Shown here: positions 22,512 through 30,792 of the stretch, piece by piece
Numbering within the stretch: position 1 is the first letter of the stretch
How the letters are laid out: each line of letters begins with the position of its first letter
Assembly (NCBI GenBank): GCA_041488155.1
Contig: JBGPOS010000033.1
Coordinates: forward strand, 1-41,752
Length of the DNA: 41,752 bases
Source of the DNA: JBGPOS01 sp041488155
GTDB lineage: Bacteria; Chloroflexota; Dehalococcoidia; Tepidiformales; Tepidiformaceae
Reading direction: 5' to 3'
Made by a program: the position numbers and the translations under genes
The notes under the pieces: model-generated
Seen by the model: only the letters and a program-made list of their open reading frames with translations
Database searches by the model: none
What the model was told of the DNA's origin: nothing

Positions 22512-23324
22512 GTGCCCAAGCAGAAACGACGGGAGCAGCACCACCTGCGCCAGGCGCCGGCGCGCCGTCGCTCCTACACGTTGGGCGGCACAGCTCAGGG
22601 CGAGAAGTACAGTCCTCCGTTTCCGATGAACCTCTTCCAGAACGTCAAGCTCTTCTTCGTCATCGGAGCGGCCATTATGATCGGCGGCGTCGTTTTCGCG
22701 GCCGTGCTCCAGGGCCGGAACCCCTCTCACGCCCAGCCCGTTTCGACTCCGGTCCCCACCGCTACCTCTAGCGCGACCCCCGATGAGAGCGCCACTCCTG
22801 GAGGTACGCCAACCCCCGGTACCAAGAAGTTCAGCGCCGCCGAACAGGCCATCGATGCCGGGGCGAAGCAGTACACCGCCACGATCAAGACCGACAAGGG
22901 CGAGATCGTCATCAAGCTCCTGGCCGACCAGGCCCCGAGGACGGTTAACAGCTTCGTCTTTCTCGCCCAGAAGGGTTTCTTCGACGGCCTCACCTTCCAC
23001 CGCGTAGTCAAAGACTTCGTCGTCCAGTCTGGCGACCCCACGGCCACCGGCTCTGGCGGCCCCGGCTACCAGACGGAGGAAGACAAGAACGATCTCAAGA
23101 ACATCCGCGGCATGATCTCGATGGCGAAGGCCGGCGCCGTGACGAATTTCGGTAGCCAGTTCTTTGTCAACCTCAAGGACAACCCCGCGCTGGACACCGA
23201 CAACCCAACGCAAAAGCGCTTCTATCCCTTTGCCCAGGTCGTCACCGGCATGGATGTCGTCGACAAGATCGCCCAGGGCGACGTCATCCGCTCCGTCACG
23301 ATCAGCGAGCAGCCAAAGGGCTAG
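22512..23324 (+). CDS. Membrane-anchored cyclophilin-type peptidyl-prolyl isomerase
   Basis: Catalyses cis-trans isomerisation of proline peptide bonds, probably outside the membrane. 270 residues: a basic cytoplasmic N-terminus of about 40, one membrane segment (46-66), a Pro/Thr/Ser/Ala-rich linker (about 74-105), and a cyclophilin domain from 118. Catalytic and fold motifs: LTFHRVVKDFVVQSGDP (Arg164 in the FHR motif), SGGPGYQTEE, MAKAGAVTNFGSQFFV and FYPFAQVVTGMDVVDKI. GTG at 22512 has GAGG nine bases upstream. The linker composition resembles the tail of the penicillin-binding protein at the window start. The 3' end overlaps the convergent lipoprotein gene by 23 bases. Confidence 0.92.
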   Translation: MPKQKRREQHHLRQAPARRRSYTLGGTAQGEKYSPPFPMNLFQNVKLFFVIGAAIMIGGVVFAAVLQGRNPSHAQPVSTPVPTATSSATPDESATPGGTPTPGTKKFSAAEQAIDAGAKQYTATIKTDKGEIVIKLLADQAPRTVNSFVFLAQKGFFDGLTFHRVVKDFVVQSGDPTATGSGGPGYQTEEDKNDLKNIRGMISMAKAGAVTNFGSQFFVNLKDNPALDTDNPTQKRFYPFAQVVTGMDVVDKIAQGDVIRSVTISEQPKG

Positions 23325-23976
23325 CCCCAGGGGCACCCTTGCTCAATCGCCGAAGCATGGCCGACGCAATCCGGGCGGCGTCTCCAAGCGTTGTGTGTTC
23401 CTTGCGGTCTCCCACGTAGACGCTTTGCACGTACCGGCCGTTGGCTACTGCCACCGCGTACAGCACGACTCGGACCTGCTCGTCCTCTGCCTCTATCCGA
23501 AACGCGCGAGCCCCTTCCGGTAATCCAGCGAGCTGATCGGTCGCGTCCGCAACTCGCCGGTCGCTCTCGGGCAGCCAGGTTATCGCCCGTGTTGCGAGCT
23601 CACCGGGTTCCGCGCGCATCGTGTTCACGAACTGCCTCGCCTGGTCCTGCGTTTCGAACTGCATCGCCTGACACACGACCTCAATTGGCGGGTCAAACGG
23701 CGGATCGCCCACAACCTGCCGCCAGCTGCTGAAGTGCCCGGTCTGCAGGCCCGCCGCCCTGAGCTCTTTCCGCCTGGCCGAGGCGTCAGGAGCGAGGTCG
23801 GCCAGATCCCCGACCGAAAAGTCACCCGACGTTTGCGCCTGGTAGTCCTCGGGGAGGTCCTCGTAGCGGCAGACCATCTGGTCGAGCGGGTTATCCGGCG
23901 CCGCCGCTTCGCCCCCGCTGCACGACACCGCAATGCTCCCGAAGATCACGGCGGCCACAACGCAGCGGCTATTCAC
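23302..23976 (-). CDS. Putative lipoprotein, unknown function
   Basis: About 224 residues with a signal peptide (VVAAVIFGSIAVSC) and a possible lipobox cysteine at residue 19. The mature part is mixed alpha/beta. It has CRYEDLPEDY near the front and FETQDQARQFVNTMRAEPGE in the middle, while the C-terminal half is FRIEAEDEQVRVVLYAVAVANGRYVQSVYVGD. The layout suggests a sensor or binding module rather than an enzyme, and I do not recognise a family. Start choice: GTG at 23976 overlaps the upstream stop (GTGAATAG); TTG at 24000 is the longer option. Probably co-transcribed with the 75-residue membrane protein. Confidence 0.6.
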   Translation of the reverse strand: MNSRCVVAAVIFGSIAVSCSGGEAAAPDNPLDQMVCRYEDLPEDYQAQTSGDFSVGDLADLAPDASARRKELRAAGLQTGHFSSWRQVVGDPPFDPPIEVVCQAMQFETQDQARQFVNTMRAEPGELATRAITWLPESDRRVADATDQLAGLPEGARAFRIEAEDEQVRVVLYAVAVANGRYVQSVYVGDRKEHTTLGDAARIASAMLRRLSKGAPGASPLAAR

Positions 23977-24196
23977 CCCTCGGCTCAGCTTCGGGTCCAA
24001 TCAGTCCGTGCCGGGATGAATACCTCTCCACTGCCACGATCAGCGCCAGGAACGGGAAGAACGCGACCGTCGCGCCCAGTCCCCACCACCACTCGGGGAT
24101 GATGAAGAGCAGGATAGCGCAGGCTGCCGTAAACCCCATCCCGAGGATAGAGAGAATTCGGCCGGCGAGGACGTATGGCGTTACAGGCGAATTCAT
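23969..24196 (-). CDS. Small membrane protein, 75 residues, unknown
   Basis: Two predicted membrane helices (about 10-31 and 38-56) joined by a short loop with PEWWWG, and a charged C-terminal tail (ERYSSRHGLIGPEAEPRGE). ATG at 24196 is preceded by GGAG about ten bases upstream. It overlaps the following lipoprotein gene, so the two are likely a two-gene operon. I do not recognise a family. Confidence 0.55.
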   Translation of the reverse strand: MNSPVTPYVLAGRILSILGMGFTAACAILLFIIPEWWWGLGATVAFFPFLALIVAVERYSSRHGLIGPEAEPRGE

Positions 24197-24249
24197 AGGT
24201 TCGTCGCTCCGAATCTTGCCGCGCGCCTGCCCGGGAGTCCAGAGTTCGC

Positions 24250-24278
24250 TTGACCGCCTCCGCCGCCCTCGAAAGAAT
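24250..24278 (+). promoter_or_regulatory. Sigma70-type promoter for the PPOX-fold gene
   Basis: TTGACC at 24250-24255 and AAGAAT at 24273-24278 with a 17-base spacer. The TTG of the -35 is also the first base triplet of a long open frame, but a promoter here means that frame begins further downstream. Confidence 0.55.
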
Positions 24279-24348
24279 GCAGTTCAGGTGTCTGGCAAGC
24301 ACTGCGGACGACATCGTGGAACCCGGCGCGTCGGGGTTTGGGGGCCAA

Positions 24349-24771
24349 TTGGCATCGTCGATCTCGCCCGAGGTCCGGGCTTTCCTTGAAGTGATGAAGG
24401 TCCCGGGAGTCCTCGCGACCATGGGCCGCCACGGTGGCCCCGTCGCCTCCGCCGTCTGGTACGGCTTCCTCGACGACGACGTCATCATCTCCACCCCTGC
24501 CGAACGTCCGAAGGCAAGGAACGCTCGCGCCGATGCCCGCGTTTCGTTCGTCGTCGACACAAAGGAGATGCCCTACCGCGGCGTCGCCATTGAAGGAGAG
24601 GCAGAAGTGCTCGACGACCCCGGAAGCCAGCTCATGCTGTCCATCGCCCGCCGCTACCTCGGCGATCCCCTCCCCCAGCGGATGCACGATCGTGCGGAAG
24701 CAGGGGCTCGGGCCATCATCCGCATCCGGCCGTCGCGGGTCCGGCCCTGGAATCTTGGGCCACCGGGCTAG
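24349..24771 (+). CDS. PPOX-class flavin/F420-binding protein
   Basis: Split beta-barrel protein of the pyridoxamine 5'-phosphate oxidase-like superfamily, about 140 residues. Such proteins bind FMN or F420 and reduce small molecules. Features: SPEVRAFLEVMKVPGVLATMG, then GGPVASAVWYGFLDDDVIISTP, RPKARNARADARVSFVVD, and a final RIRPSRVRPWN, as in F420-type members. Start chosen at TTG 24349 by family length, with GGGGG four bases upstream; GTG at 24316 is an alternative. The open frame starts at 24250, but this lies within the likely promoter. Cofactor and substrate are unknown. It ends three bases before the next start. Confidence 0.7.
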   Translation: MASSISPEVRAFLEVMKVPGVLATMGRHGGPVASAVWYGFLDDDVIISTPAERPKARNARADARVSFVVDTKEMPYRGVAIEGEAEVLDDPGSQLMLSIARRYLGDPLPQRMHDRAEAGARAIIRIRPSRVRPWNLGPPG

Positions 24772-24773
24772 CC

Positions 24774-25496
24774 ATGGCGGTACGCGCCCTCCTCTTCGAC
24801 CTCGGCGACACCCTGTTCCGGCTTCACGCCCTCCCCCTGGACCTCCCGGGGCGACTGGCGGGACTCCTCGTCCGCCAGCGAGGCATCGACCCCGAACAGG
24901 CGGAAGCCGCCTCCGTGACAGCCGTCAGGTCGCTGCGCGCAGAGAGCATCGCCGCCTTCGTCGCTGGTGAGACCCGGGAGTGGCCACTCGACGAACCTAT
25001 CGCCCGCCACCTTGACCGAGCCGGCCTGGCGATCGACGCAGCAACTGCGCGGGCCCTCGCCGATGTCTTCGGCGAGGCCGACGTCGCCCGCTTCGAGTCA
25101 CCCGGCGACCTCGCCGGCCGCGTGGAAACCCTCGCTCGAGCCGGCCTGCGATTGGCCGTCGTGTCCAACACCACCACCCGCCCGGAGCTCATTGAGGCCT
25201 ACCTCGACGCCGTGGGTATCAGAAACTACTTCGAAACGGCCGTGTTCTCGGTCGCGTTCGGCCTGCGTAAGCCTCATCCGGATGTCTATCGGGAAGCCCT
25301 CATCCGCCTCGACGTTGCCGCCTCGGAAGCGCTCTTCATCGGTGATCGCGTCCGCGAAGACGTCCTCGGGCCTCAGGCGGTCGGTGTGCGCGCCGTGCTC
25401 ACCCACGAATTCCGCCAGGAAGACCCGGTACACAGCCACCCCGTCGCGGTGATTACTGAGCTCGCCGCCCTCCAGCACGTCCTTCGCGACCTTTGA
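24774..25496 (+). CDS. HAD-superfamily hydrolase
   Basis: Haloacid dehalogenase-like phosphatase, 240 residues, subfamily I with a helical cap. Motif I is LLFDLGDTLF (nucleophile Asp9 and Asp11 replaced by Gly-Asp order DLGDT), motif II VVSNTTT, motif III RKPHPDVYREAL with the lysine, and motif IV FIGDRVREDVLGPQAVGVRA. The DLGDT form (Gly in place of the general second residue) is common in phosphoglycolate phosphatase-like and pyrophosphatase-like members. Substrate unknown. ATG begins two bases after the PPOX stop, so the two are probably coupled. Confidence 0.85.
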   Translation: MAVRALLFDLGDTLFRLHALPLDLPGRLAGLLVRQRGIDPEQAEAASVTAVRSLRAESIAAFVAGETREWPLDEPIARHLDRAGLAIDAATARALADVFGEADVARFESPGDLAGRVETLARAGLRLAVVSNTTTRPELIEAYLDAVGIRNYFETAVFSVAFGLRKPHPDVYREALIRLDVAASEALFIGDRVREDVLGPQAVGVRAVLTHEFRQEDPVHSHPVAVITELAALQHVLRDL

Positions 25497-25506
25497 CGGG
25501 CGCGGC

Positions 25507-25869
25507 TCAGCAGACCCAGTGCCTGAGGATGTCGTTGTGCCCGCTGCAGGCCAGTGCGTGCGAACTCAGCTGCGCCAAGACCATCGTCGAAGCGAGCACT
25601 GCCGCGAAGAGTGCCGCGTAGGCGAGCCCGAGTCCGTTCAACCACTTTCCCACTACGAACCCGCCGATCGTGGCGGCCGCCAGCAGGCCGAGGTGAATTC
25701 CGACGTACACCGTGTCCCGGTGCGTAGCGGACGACTTTGTATCGATGCGCGAAACGTCGATGCTCAGCTGCATCAGTCCGGCGTAGAGGCCCACGAACAG
25801 CAGCAGACACCCGATCGCCACGAGGATCTGCAACACCGTAGACCTTGACCGTCGCCCAGTTCGCCGCAT
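25507..25869 (-). CDS. Small integral membrane protein, 120 residues, unknown
   Basis: Three predicted membrane segments (about 12-35, 54-77 and 80-103), with a basic N-terminus (MRRTGRRSRS) that should be cytoplasmic and a short C-terminal end with two cysteines (HALACSGHNDILRHWVC). ATG at 25869; TAGATT lies nine bases upstream and could be a -10 element giving a nearly leaderless mRNA. The stretch 25870-25937 holds only this possible promoter. Convergent with the HAD gene, ending ten bases after it. No family recognised. Confidence 0.5.
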   Translation of the reverse strand: MRRTGRRSRSTVLQILVAIGCLLLFVGLYAGLMQLSIDVSRIDTKSSATHRDTVYVGIHLGLLAAATIGGFVVGKWLNGLGLAYAALFAAVLASTMVLAQLSSHALACSGHNDILRHWVC

Positions 25870-25937
25870 CGCGTGGCGAATCTAGCTACGCACCCGTGGC
25901 GCCGCAAGCCCGGCCCAAACCGCCCCTCTTGGGAAGG

Positions 25938-26576
25938 TCAGGCGGTCGCGTTCTCCAGCAGCTCGATGACTTCGTCGACCGTGGCGACTCGCCATCCGGC
26001 CCAGGTCTCGCCCTTCTGCCATTCGAGGTAGCGCTCGCGGGCCGCCGCACGCGCCGCGGCAATCTCCTCTTCGCTCGGTTCGTGTCCGAGCTGCTTCGCG
26101 ATTCCCTCTGGAGACGTATCCCCGATCGCCGTCCGGGTCAGATGGATCTGCTCGTTTGCAAGCTTGGGGCGCTCGATGAAATGGCCCAGCTCTCGATGCC
26201 TCTTGTCGTAGAACACGAACACGGGGATCGACTCGAACTGACCGTTGTGCAGGTACTCCGCAATCATGTCCTTGTTCTGATCGCGTTCAAACATCCGAAA
26301 CTCGACGCCTGCCGCCTCTGCGATCTTCGCCCCAACACCCAGCCCGCGATACACGTCCGGGCACCAGTCTTCGCCGATCGCGACGACGTGATCCAGGCCG
26401 TTGGCCTTCGCTGCCAGCGCTTTGAGCGCCTTTGCCTGGGCCTCAGAAATGGTCAGGTCGTCGTAGTTCCGCTCGAAGAGTTCCCGGTTGCGGACCCCGC
26501 TATCGAGATACTCGCGGAAAGTCTTGCCTTTCCTGAAACGCTCGTAGGTGATGACGGATTCCGTCGCCTGGGTCAT
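25938..26576 (-). CDS. Thioredoxin-fold protein with a single active-site cysteine
   Basis: 212 residues of a thioredoxin-like family (Thioredoxin_9 type). The active-site segment reads VAIGEDWCPDVYRGLG, with Cys72 and no second cysteine at the CxxC position. The cis-proline is at about 118 (SIPVFVFYD). A C-terminal helical extension of about 80 residues ends in TVDEVIELLENA. The lone cysteine excludes ordinary dithiol reduction but allows a monothiol or bacilliredoxin-like role. ATG at 26576 is followed by a proper family N-terminus and preceded by GGGGG about ten bases upstream; the longer frame to 26717 overlaps mazG and is not coding. Confidence 0.75.
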   Translation of the reverse strand: MTQATESVITYERFRKGKTFREYLDSGVRNRELFERNYDDLTISEAQAKALKALAAKANGLDHVVAIGEDWCPDVYRGLGVGAKIAEAAGVEFRMFERDQNKDMIAEYLHNGQFESIPVFVFYDKRHRELGHFIERPKLANEQIHLTRTAIGDTSPEGIAKQLGHEPSEEEIAAARAAARERYLEWQKGETWAGWRVATVDEVIELLENATA

Positions 26577-26611
26577 GCCGTGTCTGCCCCCGTGATTTCC
26601 TGTATCGAACC

Positions 26612-26640
26612 AGCGTACAGGCGGGATCGGGGCCTTACAA
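26612..26640 (-). promoter_or_regulatory. Possible promoter for the thioredoxin-like gene
   Basis: On the minus strand TTGTAA (26640-26635) and TACGCT (26617-26612) are separated by 17 bases. The -35 includes the stop codon of the upstream YabN/MazG gene, so the thioredoxin-like gene may be independent of it. Confidence 0.45.
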
Positions 26641-28104
26641 CTGGATCTTGCCGGCGCCCCTGCGCTGTTCTCGCTCCTTCGCGCGCTCCCAGAGCGCATC
26701 GAGCCCCGCCAGGTCAAGGTCCTTTAGGTCAACCTGCGCCTCGGCCGCCAGAGACTCCACCGCGGCGAACCTCCGCCGAAATTTCTCGTTCGCCTGGCGC
26801 AGCGCCTGCTCGGCGTCCACGCCGAGCCGCTGCCCAATGTTGGCGAGCACGAAAAGGATGTCGCCGAACTCATCCTCGCGCTCGTCGGAGCTCCCCGCCC
26901 TGGCGAACTCGGCCACCTCTTCTATGAGCTTCTCCAGCGGGCCTTCGATATCCGGCCAGTCGAAGCCGACTCGCCGCGCCCTCCCCTGGATCGATTGCGA
27001 AGCGGCGAGCGCCGGGAGCGTCTTCGGCACTCCCTCCAGGACGGAGGTCGCCGGGCGCTCCGCCTTTTTCAAGGCCTCCCAGTTCGTGTAGACCTCCTCC
27101 GCCGATGCAACGGTCGCCTCGCCGAACACGTGGGGATGCCGACGAATCAACTTGCGGGCGATGCTTTCGGTGACATCCGCGAACGTGAATTCGTCCAACC
27201 GTTCCGCCACCGCGGCGTGCATCAAGACCTGGAGCAGGACGTCCCCGAGCTCTTCGGCAAGACCTTCGAGGTTACCGGCATCGATGGCCTCCAGCGCCTC
27301 GTAGCTCTCTTCAAGGAGATGCGGCCGCAGCGATTCGTGCGTCTGCTCACGGTCCCACGGGCAGCCGCCGGGGCCGTGCAGTCGCTGGATCACCGCGTAA
27401 AGGCCATCGAAGCGACGGACGTCCGCTACCGCCTCCAGTGCTGGCAGATAGAGGCAGTCGGTGTACCCGAATGGTCGATGGTCCAGCTCTGAAAGGGGTA
27501 CCACCTGCTTCGACTCGGCCTGCGTGCCAAGCGCGCCCAGGATTGTCACCTCAAAGTCGGCGGGGTAGATATCAAGGAGACGCAGCTTGAGCGCCGTCGT
27601 CGCATCCCGGTCGAAGACCTGGCCGACGATCGCCGGGCGTTGCGCATCGATGCGCAGGTCAAACGCATCGCAGATCTGGACACCCGCCTGGTCCACGCCC
27701 AGCGCCACAGCGGCCGCGTCTACAAAGCTGACCGCCGGGTGTATGCGGACAATCACACCTTCAGCTGCCCCACGCTCGATGAGCATGCTGACCGTTCGTT
27801 CCGCGACGAGAGGGTGGCCCGGCACGGCATAAACCACCGCCGAGCTGCGGGAGGCTTCGAACAGCCGGTCCACCACCGACGCGTAGACTTCGTCGAACGA
27901 GGCCCCCGTAGCGTAGATGTCGTCGCAGTCGCTCCAGCGGCCCGCCGGGTCGAGCTCGGCAACCGTTGGGTGGTGGCGCGTGCGCAGCACCACCTGCTGG
28001 GCTGACGCCAGGAGTTCCCGCGTGCCTATCGTCAGCAACGACCCGCTCCCCGGCCCCAATCCCACGACTTCGATGCGGCCCCGCGCCGTCTCGGACCCGC
28101 TCAC
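26635..28104 (-). CDS. YabN-type protein: SAM-methylase-like domain fused to MazG
   Basis: 489 residues in two parts. The N-terminal half (about 1-230) has the tetrapyrrole-methylase fold: IEVVGLGPGSGSLLTIG and VVYAVPGHPLVAERT. The C-terminal half is a MazG nucleoside triphosphate pyrophosphohydrolase with two tandem metal sites: LLEESYEALEAID and AEELGDVLLQVLMH in the first, LIEEVAEFARAG and EDEFGDILFVLANIG in the second. Bacillus YabN has the same fusion. The MazG part probably hydrolyses noncanonical NTPs; the role of the methylase-like part is unknown. GTG at 28104 lacks an ordinary ribosome site; it overlaps the stop of a 14-codon ORF (GTGA). Confidence 0.88.
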   Translation of the reverse strand: MSGSETARGRIEVVGLGPGSGSLLTIGTRELLASAQQVVLRTRHHPTVAELDPAGRWSDCDDIYATGASFDEVYASVVDRLFEASRSSAVVYAVPGHPLVAERTVSMLIERGAAEGVIVRIHPAVSFVDAAAVALGVDQAGVQICDAFDLRIDAQRPAIVGQVFDRDATTALKLRLLDIYPADFEVTILGALGTQAESKQVVPLSELDHRPFGYTDCLYLPALEAVADVRRFDGLYAVIQRLHGPGGCPWDREQTHESLRPHLLEESYEALEAIDAGNLEGLAEELGDVLLQVLMHAAVAERLDEFTFADVTESIARKLIRRHPHVFGEATVASAEEVYTNWEALKKAERPATSVLEGVPKTLPALAASQSIQGRARRVGFDWPDIEGPLEKLIEEVAEFARAGSSDEREDEFGDILFVLANIGQRLGVDAEQALRQANEKFRRRFAAVESLAAEAQVDLKDLDLAGLDALWERAKEREQRRGAGKIQL

Positions 28105-28145
28105 CTCGACGCGACCAGGCCCGGCTCGGTCCGTAGTCTGCTCAT
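28101..28145 (-). CDS. Possible 14-residue leaderless ORF coupled to the MazG gene
   Basis: ATG at 28145, 14 codons (MSRLRTEPGLVASR) and TGA, the last bases shared with the GTG of the YabN-type gene. The ATG follows a TATGCT -10-like element by seven bases, so the transcript may begin at or one base from the start codon. Ribosomes ending here could restart at the GTG four bases back. Short and without family, so the coding call itself is tentative. Confidence 0.35.
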   Translation of the reverse strand: MSRLRTEPGLVASR

Positions 28146-28152
28146 GGAGCCG

Positions 28153-28158
28153 AGCATA
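28153..28158 (-). promoter_or_regulatory. -10-like element before the MazG leader ORF
   Basis: TATGCT on the minus strand, seven bases before the ATG at 28145, between glgA and the YabN-type gene. No -35 is visible. Confidence 0.35.
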
Positions 28159-28167
28159 CCAGCGGGC

Positions 28168-29547
28168 TCACTCCAGCGGCACGATTCCCCGCGCCCGTAG
28201 GGCCGCTACATAGGTTTCGACGTAGTGGATCGCGGACGCCCGCCAGGAGAAGTCGCGGCTCATGCCATTCTGTTGAAGCCGGAGCCACAGCGCCGGGTCA
28301 CGGAAGGCCCGAACGGCCCGCTCGAACGCCCCCGCGAACGCCACGGCGCCGAACTCGTCGAACAGAAAGCCCGTCGCTGACTCAGGGTGCTCCTCAAGGT
28401 CGAAGATGGTGTCGGCCAACCCGCCAGTTCGGCGCCCCAACGGCACTGAGCCGTAGCGCATCGCAATGAGCTGCCCCAGGCCGCAGGGCTCGTAGCGCGA
28501 AGGCATGAGGAACATGTCTGAGCCCGCGTAGATGCGCCGAGCCAGGGGCTCGTCGAAGCGCGCCGCGTGACGCACAGAACGAGGGTGAGCTCCTTCGAGG
28601 AGGGCCATTTCTCCGATGAGCTCCGACTCCCCTTCTCCCAGCACTACGAGTTGGGCGTCCGCCGCGAGCAGCTCGGGCAGCGCCTTCAGCACGATGTCGA
28701 TGCCCTTCTGCTCAGTGAGGCGCGCCACCATCGCCAGCAGCGGTCCTTCGCTCTCGGGCAGGTCCAGCTCGCGGCGAAGGGCGAGCCGGTTCGCGGGCCT
28801 GTCTTCGATCGAAGCAAGGTCGTAGCGCACGGCCAGGTGTTGGTCGGTTCGAGGGTTGAAGACCTCGTAGTTGAGGCCGTTCAAGATGCCCCGGAACTGT
28901 TCCTTGCGAAGGCCAAGCAGCGCCTCCAGTCCTTCACCGAAGTCCTTCGTCAGGATCTCAAGCGCATACGTCGGGCTCACCGTCGTCACCATGTCGCTGT
29001 AGTAGATCCCCTGCGCGAGATAGTCGTTGAGTTCATCGGGCCCCCGGTAGCGGAGGTTGTGGATGGTGAAGACCGAAGCTACGCCCCGGAGGACCGGGTT
29101 CGCCCAGGCAAGATTGCGCAGGGCGAAGGCGAGCGGCGCCGTGTGCCAGTCGTTGAGGTGGAGGATGTCGGGCGTCCAACGCTCCTCTTTGAGCATCTGA
29201 ATGATGCTCCGGCAGAAGAACTGGTAGCGCAGGAGGTCGTCCGGCTCCCCGTAGATCCGCTCTCGGCCGAAGTAGTGATCGTCGTGCACAAGTTCGATGG
29301 GCACGCCTCCCTCGCCTGTCACTGTTGCGATCTCCACCCTTCGAGCGCCACCGGGAGACTGCACCGAAAGGCGTCTTCGCGCGTCTGCGGCCTCGAACGC
29401 CGCCATCGCCGATCGGTGGCAGGGCACCACGACGCGAACGTCGTGCCCGATCTCCTTGAGCCGGGCGGGGAGAGCCGAAGCGACGTCCCCCAGGCCTCCC
29501 ACCTTGGCGAACGGGTCGGCTTCAGCCGCCGCGAAAAGTATCTTCAC
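28168..29547 (-). CDS. glgA: Glycogen synthase (GT5)
   Basis: Extends alpha-1,4-glucan from a nucleotide-glucose donor; cytosolic. 459 residues with a GT-B fold. The donor-binding KVGGLGDV lies at residues 15-22 (AEADPFAKVGGLGDVASAL). Other features: DILHLNDWHTAPLA, FTIHNLRYRG, VSPTYALEI, GLNYEVFNPRTD, and the C-terminal MVARLTEQKGIDIVLKAL, MPSRYEPCGLGQLIAMRYGSVPLGRRTGGLADTI. No glgC (ADP-glucose pyrophosphorylase) is in the window. It overlaps the upstream GH57 gene by four bases. Confidence 0.93.
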   Translation of the reverse strand: MKILFAAAEADPFAKVGGLGDVASALPARLKEIGHDVRVVVPCHRSAMAAFEAADARRRLSVQSPGGARRVEIATVTGEGGVPIELVHDDHYFGRERIYGEPDDLLRYQFFCRSIIQMLKEERWTPDILHLNDWHTAPLAFALRNLAWANPVLRGVASVFTIHNLRYRGPDELNDYLAQGIYYSDMVTTVSPTYALEILTKDFGEGLEALLGLRKEQFRGILNGLNYEVFNPRTDQHLAVRYDLASIEDRPANRLALRRELDLPESEGPLLAMVARLTEQKGIDIVLKALPELLAADAQLVVLGEGESELIGEMALLEGAHPRSVRHAARFDEPLARRIYAGSDMFLMPSRYEPCGLGQLIAMRYGSVPLGRRTGGLADTIFDLEEHPESATGFLFDEFGAVAFAGAFERAVRAFRDPALWLRLQQNGMSRDFSWRASAIHYVETYVAALRARGIVPLE

Positions 29548-30788
29548 GACGATTCAGGACCGAAGAGCTCGCGCTCCAACAGCCACCGGGTTTCGCCGGC
29601 GGCCGCCAGCCTCCACGACGCCTGGTGCTTTACGCTATCGGACGCCGTGCCCAGCCCGATCGCCTTCGCCGCCAGGAGGAGGACTTCGTTGAGCAGCACA
29701 AAGCCGCGATGCACCATCGTGACGTCCCACATCGGCCGGCGGCTCGCCCACCAGAATTGGCAACTGTGCAGCGCCGGCTGGAACGCCTCCTCGGCCAGGT
29801 TCGCGAACTTCCGCGCTTCGTCGCTGTGGACGTATCGGTGGGCAACCGCCAGCAGGGCCACGCAGTGGTCCACGTACTGCCACTGCAGCTCGTGGACGCG
29901 GTTCCCCCGTGTCTGCCACAGGGGATACGGATTCTTGGCCGCGATGTCGTCCAGAGTCGTGCTCCAGGACGAAGGCAGCGGTTCGATCACCGGCCCATCC
30001 CGGAAGAGGCCGAGGGTTTCGCTCGGGGTCACCATCGTCACCGGCGTTGTGTTCGTGGCCGGCAGGCGCTTCCGGGGTTGGACCAAATCGTAGGCCGTGG
30101 CCAGGAACTCTCGCTCCCAGCCTCGGACGTGGTGCCCGTACGTTTCTGCATCCATCGCCGTCACCACATACGAGTCGCTGCCCCCACCGACGCGCTCCAG
30201 GTCTTCGATGAACTCCTGGGGGTTTGTTTCCCGAAATGAGATTCGGTTGCTGCGCACGTTGTCGCGAAAGAGCGCACGAAGCTGCCCGCTGCCCGCGGGG
30301 ATGCGGTAAACAAGGTCGGTGGGCCACGCTTCCGGACAGGCAACGCCGCTCAGAATGATCCACTCGTGCCCTGACCGCGCCACTGGTTCAGCCAGCGAGC
30401 CGTCGTAGCACATCTCCGGCGGAAAGAAGCCCCGCGGCTTCCAGGCGTCCCGCAGGAAGTGGTGGTTCGTCCTCGCGTTGTCGGCGATCGAGCGGACGCG
30501 TTCAGCTTCGGGGATGAGGGGCAGTATCGGATGGAACTTGCCGCTCCCGACGAACTCGACCTGGCCACGCTCGCCGAGTTCGCGCAGGCCGTCGACGACG
30601 TCGCCCAGCCCGTGCTCCTCGAGCATCTCGGTCAGAACGCCGTTGATGTTCACCGCCAGGCGAGCGGCTGGATGCTCCCGCAGCACGCCAAGCAACGGCC
30701 GATACGACTCCTCGGCCACCCGCCGGAGTACTCCATGCGTCTGCGTGGGAGGCTGATAGAAGTGGAGAAGCTGCGCCCAGTACGTCAT
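29544..30788 (-). CDS. Glycoside hydrolase family 57 protein, unknown specificity
   Basis: 414 residues with a GH57 catalytic barrel. Motifs: LLHFYQPPTQTHG near the start (HxYQP form), LAVNINGVLTEML, FFPPEMCYDGSLA with the predicted nucleophile Glu125, and TAMDAETYGHH with the predicted acid Asp213. The C-terminal helical region includes LHSCQFWWASRRPMWD, seen in other GH57 proteins. GH57 covers amylases, 4-alpha-glucanotransferases and branching enzymes; shorter than the branching type, so specificity is not clear. It starts four bases after the branching enzyme stop without a ribosome site, implying coupling, and overlaps glgA. Confidence 0.85.
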   Translation of the reverse strand: MTYWAQLLHFYQPPTQTHGVLRRVAEESYRPLLGVLREHPAARLAVNINGVLTEMLEEHGLGDVVDGLRELGERGQVEFVGSGKFHPILPLIPEAERVRSIADNARTNHHFLRDAWKPRGFFPPEMCYDGSLAEPVARSGHEWIILSGVACPEAWPTDLVYRIPAGSGQLRALFRDNVRSNRISFRETNPQEFIEDLERVGGGSDSYVVTAMDAETYGHHVRGWEREFLATAYDLVQPRKRLPATNTTPVTMVTPSETLGLFRDGPVIEPLPSSWSTTLDDIAAKNPYPLWQTRGNRVHELQWQYVDHCVALLAVAHRYVHSDEARKFANLAEEAFQPALHSCQFWWASRRPMWDVTMVHRGFVLLNEVLLLAAKAIGLGTASDSVKHQASWRLAAAGETRWLLERELFGPESS

Positions 30789-30792
30789 AGAG

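Noticed and set aside
24250..24348. Upstream start of the PPOX-fold protein at TTG 24250
   Set aside because: That TTG is the first part of a good -35 element (TTGACC-17-AAGAAT), and the family N-terminus fits the start at 24349.
28567..30093. 508-codon plus-strand frame across glgA and the GH57 gene
   Set aside because: Spans two real minus-strand genes and their junction; composition and lack of motifs mark it as a shadow.
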